Source: Isoetes taiwanensis (taxonomy: Eukaryota > Streptophyta > Lycopodiopsida > Isoetales > Isoetaceae). From it: a stretch of 64,000 nt of DNA. The DNA lies in NCBI GenBank assembly GCA_021234155.1, contig JAJEKV010000061.1, positions 3,187,950 through 3,251,949 on the forward strand, written 5' to 3'. The translations under genes and the position numbers were made by a program. The notes beneath the pieces are model-generated. The model saw only the letters and a program-made list of their open reading frames with translations, had not been told where the DNA came from and did no database searches. Shown here one piece after another: positions 55,280-64,000 of this stretch. How positions within the stretch are numbered: position 1 is the first letter of the stretch; each line of letters starts with the position of its first letter.

Positions 55280-55985
55280 GAGAGAGAAACATTGTGTTGT
55301 AAGGAGAAAAAAATTTGGAATAGGAAATTTGTTACGATTCTCCCTTGCTTTGCATTTCCTTGATGTGTGGCATGCGTAAGATGTTAATAACATGTACCTT
55401 AAATGCTTGTTGTAAATCCTAAACATCAACATTAAGAATTAAATAAGGAAGAAGCAACGAACCTGTTTAGGGCGGAATGGCCTGCGGCATCTGGCATCCG
55501 ACCTGCAATCCGACAGCCTACTGCCCAATCTGGCCTACCAGGTGACCATTTGACTGCCATTCCGATCTCTCAGCGTCCTCCAGACCCAGCAACCAGGTAA
55601 AATCTGCTGCTTCTTGTTGTTTTTCGAATTTGCTTATATCTTTAGGAAAGAGAATGGAAATGGAGGTTTTCGGTGGTTATGCTTGTGGTTATGTATTTGG
55701 GAAATAAGCAACACGAATTCTTCTGGTTATGAGGAAACGAAAATGACTTCATACTTGTGGATCTGTTCAATAGATTTCTTATCTGGTGGTTATGTTGTAA
55801 ACCTGGAAATGCATTATCAGAACTTCTTGTATATCTGGTCATGAAAGTAATCATTGTGGTGTATGTTCTGTGATGCAGACATGGATATGGATGAGCAAGG
55901 AAACGTGAAGGAAACTATTAACTGAACAGACTTCCTGGGCAGCCCATTAACGGTAGACTTACCTGGCTGTATGTTCTTATTTTGC
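55280..55985. other. Non-coding stretch containing one possible exon
   Basis: Apart from the exon-like segment at 55471-55596, no gene is recognised. The open frame to the right is not protein-like. Confidence 0.4.
55471..55596 (+). other. Isolated exon-like segment
   Basis: Bounded by CTGTTTAG at the left and CAACCAG/GTAAAA at the right, with one frame open throughout, Pro/Ala/Ser-rich (SGIRPAIRQPTAQSGLPG, ISQRPPDPAT). No neighbouring exon was found. It could be a captured gene fragment. Confidence 0.3.
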
Positions 55986-55994
55986 AAAGCTGTT

Positions 55995-56560
55995 ACTCCA
56001 GGGTGAGAAAAAAAGGAAGAGGTAAATGGTGAGGAAAGGGGGTAAAAGAGCACGGGAAAAGGGAAAAGGAAAAAGGAAGAGAAAAAGAGGAAAAGGGAAA
56101 GTGGAAAAAGGGAGAGAGGGTGAGGAAATGAGGAAAAGGGGTACATACAAAATTGTGAAGAAAAGGGAATGGAAAGAGGCATAGTGAAAGAGAAAATGAA
56201 AAAGAAGGGGGAAAGGAAAGGGAAAAAAAGGCGCCGGGAAAAAGAAAAGGAAGGCGGAAAGGGGGGAAGGGAAGGGAAAGTGGGCAAGAGGAAAAGGGGA
56301 GAGGAAAATGGGAAAAGAGAAGCAGAAAAGGGCAAGGGATAAAGAGGAAGAGGATGGGGAAAGGAAGAAAATGGGCACATGAAAAGGTGGGGAAAAGAGA
56401 ACGAAAAAAGGGCATGGAAAACGGGAAAGGGAAAGTGAAAAGGAAAATGAAGGGGAAAAAGAAAGGGAAAAATGGAAAGGACGAGCAAAAGATGAAAAGG
56501 GAATGGAAAAAGTCCGTCAGAAAAAAGGGATTGGGAAAATGAGAAAGGGAAAAGGAAGGT
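55995..56560 (+). repeat. Polypurine (GGGAAAA) tract 2
   Basis: Same composition and orientation as 49155-50080. It ends at the foldback that starts at 56564. Confidence 0.95.
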
Positions 56561-56563
56561 GTA

Positions 56564-56732
56564 GATAACGCCCTGGCCCAAGGGCGTTACTGAAAAAAAA
56601 ATTTGAGGGCCATGTGGCCATGGCCAAAATGGCGAGGGTAAAGCCAAGCCGCGACGCCTCGAAATATTTTGGCCATGGCCACATGGCCCGAAAATTTTTT
56701 TTGCAGTAACGCCCGAGGGCCAGGGCGTTATC
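56564..56732. repeat. Foldback with 66-bp arms
   Basis: 56564-56629 and 56667-56732 are inverted repeats with about five mismatches. Each arm starts GATAACGCCCTGGCCC and contains GGGCCATGTGGCCATGGCC and AAAAAAAATTT. The loop is about 37 bases. It is MITE-like, with no coding. Confidence 0.85.
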
Positions 56733-56734
56733 GC

Positions 56735-57305
56735 CCTTAACACCATGCTCCGAGGGTTTACACTGGGCGCTGGAAGATCTCATGGGTCGCTTTTGTCAAG
56801 ATTTGCAGTCAAGGCAAATCACCGATGGCTCGCTTTTTCTAAAAACGTAGTTTTTTTTTGAAAAGTTTTGTTAGTTTGAAGAAATATGAAGAAAACCGAG
56901 GTAAAGAAGGATGTTGGATCTAGAGGGATTTTTCAAAGAAATGTTCTCAGGGAATTGAGATCTTAGTGCGAAATTTGCACAAACCGGCCCCCTCGAATCG
57001 CTTAATTAGAGTCGAAAACAAAGATCTCATAGATGCTCACAGTGCCCGATCGCATTGTGGCAAGCAAGGATCTTGTTGCCTCAACCGATGGCGGCCGCCG
57101 CTTTGTGCCATCATGCCCAAATTTTGTGCCGATGATGCTTGCATAACGCCCTAGGAGAATCGAGCAGAGCCCATAACATCCTAGGAGAATCGATCTGTGC
57201 TCTGAAAATTTTTTGGGACTGGTTGCGTTATTAGTGGGTAACAGCTGTCCAAGGAACGGTTGAGATTTAATCTAACCGTGTAAACCCGAGGAGCAGGGTG
57301 TTAAG
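56735..57305. other. Unique spacer bounded by short inverted repeats
   Basis: CCCTTAACACC with CGAGGGTTTACAC at 56734-56770 recurs in inverted form at 57276-57306 (GTGTAAACCCGAGGAGCAGG then GTGTTAAGGG). The spacer has no gene. Confidence 0.6.
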
Positions 57306-57475
57306 GGAAGAGAAGGGGGTAAAAAAAAGGAAAAAAGAGAGAAGGGAAAAGGAAGATGTGTAGGAAAAAATGAGAAAAAAAGGAAAAGGAAAAAGGGAAG
57401 TATGTAGGGAAACGAGGAAAAAGGGAAATGCGAGATAAAGCAAAAGGAAAAGGGAAGAGGAAGGGTCAAAAACCT
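57297..57475 (+). repeat. Polypurine tract 3
   Basis: A GGGAAAAGG-type tract as above, shorter. It begins straight after the inverted copy of the short repeat. Confidence 0.9.
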
Positions 57476-57479
57476 CTTA

Positions 57480-58228
57480 AAGCTCAACAATGCTAGCCTT
57501 GGTTTCTATTATATTAGATTTATCAAAAAGAGTCTGAGCTGAATAGGCCAAAAAGATTCACAACTTATGCCCAGCAATGCTGGGCACCATTACTAGTAGA
57601 GAAGTAATAGCATACAAATTAAATCATAGGCCACAAGTATAGAAAGCACATGATTAAAAGGAACATATTTGAGAAGAGAAATGAATACTATGCCTTGCAA
57701 AGAGCTCTAAACTTGCATACTTTGTTGTAAATGAGATTCAAAGGTCGTGCAACGGTTGATTCGAGTCATTGATGTGATTCTAGAGCAATATGGTACGTTG
57801 GAGAGTGCATCCCATGATTGTATACAAGAAATAGATGTTGATGTTGCCTACAGATTTTTGCAATAGTTGAATTATGATTTCATCATACAACTGTATGTAT
57901 TTTATCCCTCTCGTACCATTAGACGACCCACATGAATATCTACGCAAACAATGGGGTAAAAGGGGAAATGTCAATAGTGTTTATGAATTGGATGTTAATA
58001 AAAGGAACTTATTTTGGTCGTTCTGAAGATAGAAAACAATGACCTTTGCGAGGCCAAAACACAACCATTTATATTAACTTTTGCATGTTTTTGTGGCTTG
58101 ATATTTTGGAGGGGATGTGTTTGTTATGCTTACACAACATAACTTAATATCAAGTATGATCCACTACACCACAATGCATCGCACCAATAATGCTTTAGTG
58201 GAGATATGACGCACACACCACATCACAC
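57480..58228. other. Non-coding stretch, no gene recognised
   Basis: No recognisable domain, repeat or RNA. Confidence 0.5.
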
Positions 58229-58229
58229 C

Positions 58230-58345
58230 AATATTACTTTCTTAGGTCCTGCCCACAACCAATGCACTCTGGACGGACTCAAAGTCGAGACAGATTTGTT
58301 CTAAGACTAGTGTATTACGACTAGACCAAACGTCCAGACGCAAAC
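58230..58345 (-). mobile_element. SINE fragment, same family as 25795-26030
   Basis: On the minus strand it starts TGCGTCTGGACG, has a box A-like GGTCTAGTCGTAATACAC and a weak box B (GACTTTGAGTC), and continues TTGTGGGCAGGACC. It is truncated before the 3' end, so it has no tail. Confidence 0.65.
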
Positions 58346-58375
58346 AAATATATCTCTAGCATACAAATTGCAAGA

Positions 58376-58500
58376 TTGTTTATTTATACAAGAAATTTAT
58401 CGCGGCGGCCAAGGTCGCCGCAAACATTTTTCTGGTTCCAAACATGTGAGGTTGGACCACTATTAATGTCCAACCTGTTAAGGCAATGCCTGCCTAGTAA
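58376..58500 (-). mobile_element. SINE, hairpin family, third copy
   Basis: The minus strand carries GTTTGCGGCGACC and TGGCCGCCGCGATAAATTTC, then TTGTA, with an imperfect box B-like GGTCCAACCTC upstream. The hairpin has a few mismatches. Confidence 0.5.
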
Positions 58501-60114
58501 TAGATTTTGTTTATTCGCAACGGTGCAAAACACACTTGGTGTTCAAGATTCCTTCATCTCTCTTAAAAGTGGATTATAAATATTTAACGCATTATAAAGA
58601 TTCCATCATGAATATTTCTCTAGAATTGTTCATATTTCACATTAATTTTGTAAAGGTAACATTATTGTCATGACAGGCCAAAAAAGAAAAGAAAAGAAAA
58701 TAAAGCCCCTAATAAACATGTGCTTGGTGATGTGTGGAAGTACCATATTTAGAGCCGTCACATGTAGAGGTTTGATCCTATATGTCACATAAAATGTCAT
58801 GACAAAAGCAAGATTGTGTGCAATGAACAAGGCTTGATCTATAATTGCTCATATGCGTAAGATCTAAAGCATCTGCATTGAGACCAAGTCCAAGCTGACA
58901 TTTGGAGAATGAGCACCCTTGCCTATGTTATGTTGCTCATAGAATCTTTATGCAAAATATTAAACATTGGCTTGCGATTGTAACATGGATATGGACTTCA
59001 CTATTCTAAAGCACGTAGCCAACCCTAATTCAGTCTACATTGCTTTTAGCATGACTTATGGACTCCTATGCTCGTATGATATCAAACCCATTGATATTTG
59101 CAATTCCTTATAGAGATTGGCTCCCATTATGCTCGTATGATCTCAAACCCATTGGTTTGGTCGATATAACAAAACATAACATCACAAACATCAGGAGTTT
59201 CTATATGATAATATAGCAACGCACGTAAACAAATGGTGTTATTAAAGAGTCTTTGCATTTAGGGGTCACGTAAATGTCAAATTTTAATCAATGGCAAAAT
59301 GAATTTTGCAATCAAATTTTAATCAATGGCAAAATGAGTTTTGCAAAATTTTATCTCAACAGCATGTTAGATTCGGAGGAACAATTGTCGGTGGCTGCAT
59401 AACAAATCCTGCTCGAAGTTGGCAGTTTGGCTGGATCTGCACGCGGCAGTTGCCAACAGGAATAAATTGTTTTCATGACATCCTTTATTTTCCAAAAGTG
59501 CCGGACCCTATAGAACGGCTTTAATTTCAGACTATGAGCTTGAAATTTTTGATTTACATTTGCATTTATCCCTGTCTGTGCTAATACAGGATGCATGATC
59601 AACCATGTTCGTGGTTGGTTATGGACCAAATTAGGCATAATAGTAGTCCCGTCATAAGAAAAGAACAGGCAAATGCCTCACATCATTGCCTGAAGAAAAA
59701 TATTGTCAGCAAATCTATGTGGGCATCGATCATCTAATGATACTACGGACAAAATTGCCAATGTCATAAAAGCAACTAGTTCTCAATGTCTACAAGGGGC
59801 AATTGATTTTGCTAGGCACACAGGTGCTGAGACAGTTCGGTGATCTAGTTTAAGAAATATAGAAACCTGTCTGTAAGGCCATATCTGTTAAATCCAAAAA
59901 AGAAAATAAAGGAGAAAACAGGAAAGTTCTTGCTGCCATAGCTGTAGCTAGAAAACAGAGCACGCATATAGCCACAATTCGCAAGCCCAAAAAAAAACTA
60001 AACCTAAAGCTCGAAGCATGAAACATGAATGCTTATGAGGCACCATCACTCAAAGAAACCGGTGCCTAAAGCTCGAAGCATGAGACATGAATCGGTTTTG
60101 AGGCACTCATCACG

Positions 60115-60325
60115 ACAATGATGGCAGCTTAAAGGTATTCGATACAATTTTTGAGGGCCAGACATGGCTGGAACTGAATCCAACAGGGGTGATGTGGTCC
60201 GAGCGAGGACTTACAGGGCCCAACTGCTCAAAAAAGGATGTTCTTGGCATCGGGCCAATGCTGTTTGATGGCCTTCTTGCTGGATCAGACATGATCACAG
60301 GAATTCAAGGCCATCAGGGATTCCG
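60115..60325 (-). other. Exon-like fragment, possibly captured
   Basis: After an acceptor TTTTTCCCAG the minus strand reads SGIPDGLE, shifts frame by one, then reads MSDPARRPSNSIGPMPRTSF and SDHITPVGFSSSHVWPSK to a stop. The composition is typical of a plant protein linker. No family is recognised. It lies beside the repeat shared with 15640-15820. Confidence 0.3.
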
Positions 60326-60714
60326 CTGGGAAAAATCAAAGTGTTTTGAAGGCTGAGAATGGGTTTAGAGAAAAGAAATATATACCAGCATGTCTTTGGT
60401 GTATCCATCAGCTCTAGCAGAGAATGAGGACTTCTTGTTGCCATAGCCATAGGCGAAAGCAGAAAGGAAAAGCCACTTGCCTTCTTTAAGCTCCTCACTG
60501 TGTTGTTTTGGTATGGGCAGGGCAATACATGACAAATAATAGTGAGCTCCGTTTAAGGGGATTAGATGCTCGTGGCCATGGCCGTCTTGGCTGTGGCTGT
60601 AGCTTCTACCGCATCCAGTTGCTCTACTGCTGCACTATCACTGGATCTGGCTATGGCATGCGACAGAGGTCCGCAGCGGCAGAGCACCAAATAGGGGAAA
60701 AGGCCGTGCAAGAA

Positions 60715-60820
60715 TTTTGAGTCACATACGTGTCAGCACCAGGATGCTTCAAACAAATTAGCTTCAAATATAAATAGTGTCAAACAGAAAATGAGACTGA
60801 ATTATATATGAGTGAAAAGA
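60715..60820. repeat. Dispersed repeat, copy 2 of the 15640-15820 family
   Basis: It contains ACGTGTCA, GCTTCAAACAAATTAG and GACTGAATTATATATGAGT in the same order as copy 1. Confidence 0.55.
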
Positions 60821-61261
60821 AACCCCACCTAAGGCAATGCTATAATAACAAGACTTTAATAATTACTGTAAGGAGAAAGGCTTTTCTATAGTGAATTACT
60901 GATGGAAGCATTTTTAGCGGACTTTTTCAGTTTTATTGTGCTTGAAGTAGTAGATCTATTAAGAAATAGTAGGTCTGGTTTGACAATATTGCGATGAAAA
61001 ATTGTAGAAGTGTTCGAGTGAATGTTTTGGTCCACAAGATGAACCCAAGAATCTCATATATATTTGTCTTCTCTTTGGCCAACATGTTGAAACTCTTTGC
61101 TCGGAAATAGGGCCTTGTGGCCTCCAAAGCATCGCACGTCTTGCAGTGTCTGGTGTGCCCTCGGTGGCCCATGAAAATCCGGAGGAGCGATTGCTGAGCA
61201 CATCCGGTCATACTCATAACCACATCAGAACACTGCTTATTCTTGTGCAATCGCTTACGTC

Positions 61262-61420
61262 TTGCTTGGGCATAGTTGTTCACTCGTTTTAGTGTCTCAT
61301 TCACCAGATAGGAGATCATACAAACGCTACCAAGTGGAAGCAGTAGAAGACGAATGCCACACCCTTCAGATCTGTCCAGCATATTTGAACGATAAAACCC
61401 ATCTATTCTATTCGTCTATT
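61262..61420 (+). pseudogene. LINE ORF2 C-terminal finger remnant
   Basis: The plus strand reads VEAVEDECHTLQICPAYL, the C-terminal cysteine-histidine finger found also at 42285-43118 (AIEDESHTFQSC). No tail or RT is present. Confidence 0.55.
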
Positions 61421-62165
61421 CTTATTTTGTATTTTGCCCCATATATATTGCAAGGTTTTTAGCATCATTCATTTCCACGATTGTCTCTCCCCATTCATGA
61501 GAGCAACCGCTTGTGTGTCAACACCTTGTTAAGTAGGTTATTCCAATGTGATCTAATGTGGTGGCCCTGGTAGGACGAGGGTAAAATGTATGATTGTGGA
61601 AACGGTCTGATTGCAACATAGCCAAGAACCATGTATCCCTGACAATTGATGGCATGTTGGGAAGCTAATAAGGTGACAGTGCAAACGCACTAATGACTTG
61701 CGTTTGCACTAATAAAAAGCATCTTTCAAAGATTCCCTAAGATACCCTTAAATTCAGCCACTTTTGGGGGGTCAATTAAAAAAATGACCCTAAATTTACG
61801 AATTTGGTAGCTATTTTAGGGGTGAAAATTACCAAAAAATTGGCGTCTTGTTAATTTGACATCCCCATTTTAGGTATAAAAATAATAATGTAATTTAGTT
61901 GTTTTAGATACACATTCAAAAAGTGGCAAAATGAAACAATGAGTAAATTCTTGACAAATTTTAAAGACAGAAACAATAAAATGGAGCCGTATGCATTTTT
62001 TATTGCTCAAGGAGCAACACACATGCTATGTGTGCATGGGCAAGGCACAAAAATAGTTTGCTACAAAAGAAACAAAAATCGCAAAATGCTATGCGCGCAT
62101 AGCAGGGATCCTAAGTTTGAAAGACAAACATTGTACAAACTAGTCATGTACAGCTGTACAAATAT
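61420..62165. other. Non-coding stretch with two small inverted repeats
   Basis: AGTGCAAACGCA (61678-61689) pairs with TGCGTTTGCACT (61699-61710). A perfect 18-bp palindrome lies at 62087-62104. No gene. Confidence 0.6.
62087..62104. repeat. 18-bp perfect palindrome
   Basis: TGCTATGCGCGCATAGCA. Sixteen of its bases recur at 63929-63944, on the other side of the DUF7869-type pseudogene. Confidence 0.85.
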
Positions 62166-62170
62166 TCAAA

Positions 62171-63887
62171 TTACACGAGTAGCTTACGCCCTTTAAGAAG
62201 AGCAGGCATGGGAATGTCGTCGTACTTATCAATTCCTTCAGACTGGTCATCACTCTCCTCATTGGCACTCTCCTTATTATCGCTTGAAGTAGTGGAAGAG
62301 CTAACCGCCGGAACGCTATCCTCGTCTTGTTCAGCTTCGTCCTCGCTATCCTCGTAGAAAGACTTCAGCAAGTTTACTGTTGTTCTGCGGAGTCTGTTAT
62401 CAACCTTTAAAGTAAAATCGTAAGCCAAGACTTGAGTTTCAGCCAGGTCCAGATTGTCTAAGTGATTCTTATTCACTGTTTTCCGTCCTTTCTTAAAAGG
62501 AATTATCACAGGATCATACCGACCAACAAATGGATCTGTATCCTTAGTGGCATACCAGTGAACTTTTATCACTGAGGGTAGGTTGTCTTTATAAACAATG
62601 TCTTTAACCCTTGCAATCCAAAAAGGACGTTCTTCGTCATCGTCAGTTGAAGGTACAGCTACTAGCATCCCTTTCTGCAGATCTGCAAGTTTCTCTGGAG
62701 TTTGACCTTCCTTTTTCTTGAGTGCACGTCGAGATCCCAGGTACATTGCACGATCAACGGGCTCCTTGTTGATAACAGTATTGCAGACAACAGATTCTTC
62801 TGCAATTCCTTGGGCATCCTCAGCAGGAGGAGAGGCTTGGCTACCAGGCCAACAAAAAGGAATCTCCAAAGTGATGTTGTTTAAGGACTTGGTCACGTCT
62901 TTCATGGTTTCAAAGAAATTCTCCCACCAGCCCTTTTCTTCCTCATTAAAGTACTTAAAACACGAACTTATGCTTTTCTCCATGTTGGATAGTGGGACAA
63001 GAGGATTCTTATCCTTGTTCTTCTCAGTGTTGTCTATGGCACTCTTCAGTGGCTGCTGAATGGCTCTTCTCATTTCTTTAACTTCAGGAACACGTCTCAA
63101 GAATTGTAACCCTGCCTCTGGAAGCCAGGATGCAGAAGTTACAAAGTACTTTCCTTGAAGAATTGCATTACCTTCTCTGAGAAAGAACTTCACATGATGC
63201 TGAAAGGTCAAATTATTCAACTTGTGAATAGCAGGACCTGTGTCAGACTGTCGTTGGAAAACAAATTCACGAAAATCACAAGTCCCGCTAAGCACTTCGA
63301 CAACTGGAGTTGGATTGTAGGCTTTCTCGATCACACTGCATAGGGAGTACAGACAAAATGCCTTTTTCTTGTGCAACCTTACAGAAAATCGACTGAACAT
63401 TTGGTCTATTTTATCATGCGTGTGGCCAACAAGAAACCAACCTTGACCTTTCGGAAGATACCTAATTGGACCAGCATTGCACAGTAGGCAAATAGAACTT
63501 GGTTTTTGTTTTCCCTGCTTGTATTGTCTAGTTGTATGTAGAGCACTGAAGGTAACTTCTCCGTTGCCAGAAGAATCTTGTTCAGTATTGTCACCGTGAG
63601 GTTAGGATCACTGTGTATATTTGGGTACGTCAAAAATACTCTGCACTTTACCACGCCCTGAAAAACTAAAGCACCAACTAGATGCAACTTCAAGAAGTCA
63701 GCTTCATCTAAATCTTTAGGAACATTTATAAAATGAGGAAGGGACATCTTCTTTTGATCCACGCCATCTACTACCACAGACATGTATTCAAGAGGCCTCT
63801 CCAAAGCTTTTTTTCTGTGTTTTGCAAGCTTCTTTCTTTCCAGGGCTTGAGCCTATCTGTGTTCTTGTAATTGTTGAGTTATTTGAT
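62171..63887 (-). pseudogene. DUF7869-type protein, frameshifted
   Basis: The minus strand opens after an acceptor (TTGGTTGCAG) at 63887 with QITQQLQEHR, meets TAG at 63853-63855, and continues QALERKKLAKHRKKALERPL, VVVDGVDQKKMSLPHF, YIQLDNTSRENKN and LGIFRKVKVGF. A one-base deletion near 63428 shifts the frame. The next frame supplies the expected GHTHDKIDQMFSRFS and runs 409 codons (63400-62171) to a normal stop. That part contains QKGMLVAVPSTDDDEERPFW and VHWYATKD, a small beta-rich domain, and an acidic Ser-rich tail. The order (LDN...ENKN, then GHTHxxID) matches the plant DUF7869 domain, thought to be transposase-derived. Both lesions break it. Upstream exons, if any, lie beyond the window. 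Confidence 0.65.
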
Positions 63888-63928
63888 CTGCAACCAAAGA
63901 CATTTGTCAATATCACAGTCACTTGCGT

Positions 63929-63944
63929 TGCTATGCGCGCATAG
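63929..63944. repeat. Palindromic 16-mer, second copy
   Basis: TGCTATGCGCGCATAG, shared with 62087-62102. Confidence 0.8.
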
Positions 63945-64000
63945 ACACAATGACACGTATTTGATTTCTCGCTATGTGCGAACAAGCGACCAGGGTACAT

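Larger units (their letters stand above)
58510..61255. other. Non-coding stretch with possible captured fragments
   Basis: A 36-bp unit with TTTTAATCAATGGCAAAATG is doubled at 59276-59346. A 60-bp unit with CCTAAAGCTCGAAGCATGA is doubled at 60003-60113. An exon-like segment lies at 60115-60325. No intact gene. Confidence 0.45.

Noticed and set aside
55817-56746. 309-codon minus-strand frame
   Set aside because: Same composition artefact over polypurine tract 2 and the foldback.
1-64000. CRISPR array or bacterial operon
   Set aside because: The tandem arrays have no uniform spacers, and gene content and splice sites are those of a plant nucleus.

Overview
The window looks like nuclear DNA of a land plant, most likely a fern or another seed-free plant. 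It is gene-poor, has intron-like splice sites, and carries several related PPR (pentatricopeptide repeat) loci whose wording resembles fern PPR proteins. Retroelements and simple repeats are abundant. The fern assignment is inference; nothing in the window proves it. No bacterial or organellar gene order is present.

Only two genes look intact: an intronless 807-residue PPR protein (17078-19501, minus) and an intronless 475-residue plastid-type arogenate/prephenate dehydratase (45161-46588, minus). A third candidate is a spliced coiled-coil/RING-like gene (21551-23414, plus). It runs in frame over three exons and then into a broken FCP1/NIF-like phosphatase region (23484-25489) that is interrupted by a LINE. 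A second broken copy of that phosphatase region lies inverted at 20170-21030. A fourth candidate is an unidentified spliced gene at 34704-35817 (minus), with one in-frame stop.

Layout. 0-5.4 kb: LINE remnant, unidentified coding remnants, a foldback, a PPR pseudogene and direct repeats. 5.4-9.2 kb: mostly featureless, with one striking hairpin. 9.2-11.7 kb: a complete non-autonomous LTR element with target-site duplication. 11.7-17 kb: a SINE and a broken PPR gene. 17-20 kb: the PPR gene. 20-25.5 kb: the phosphatase pair. 25.8-36.8 kb: a SINE, minisatellites, an LRR pseudogene and repeat-flanked fragments, including a CCCH zinc-finger exon. 37.7-41.8 kb: a Ty1/copia element. 42.3-43.6 kb: LINE and SINE. 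45-48.2 kb: dehydratase and a 62-bp satellite. 49-55.3 kb: a polypurine tract, a gag-protease element and a LINE. 56-57.5 kb: more polypurine DNA around a foldback. 58-62 kb: SINEs and fragments. 62.1-63.9 kb: a broken DUF7869-type gene.

The most interesting signal is a retroposon system. At least four LINE copies share a 3' end (consensus near CCGTGGACGTTAAAATA) followed by different microsatellites, and a tRNA-derived SINE carries the same terminal motif and a TATC tail. That is what a SINE parasitising a LINE by 3'-end sharing would look like. A second SINE-like family with a GC-rich hairpin near its 3' end occurs three times. The LTR element at 9.2 kb carries a primer-binding site matching tRNA-Gln rather than the usual initiator Met.
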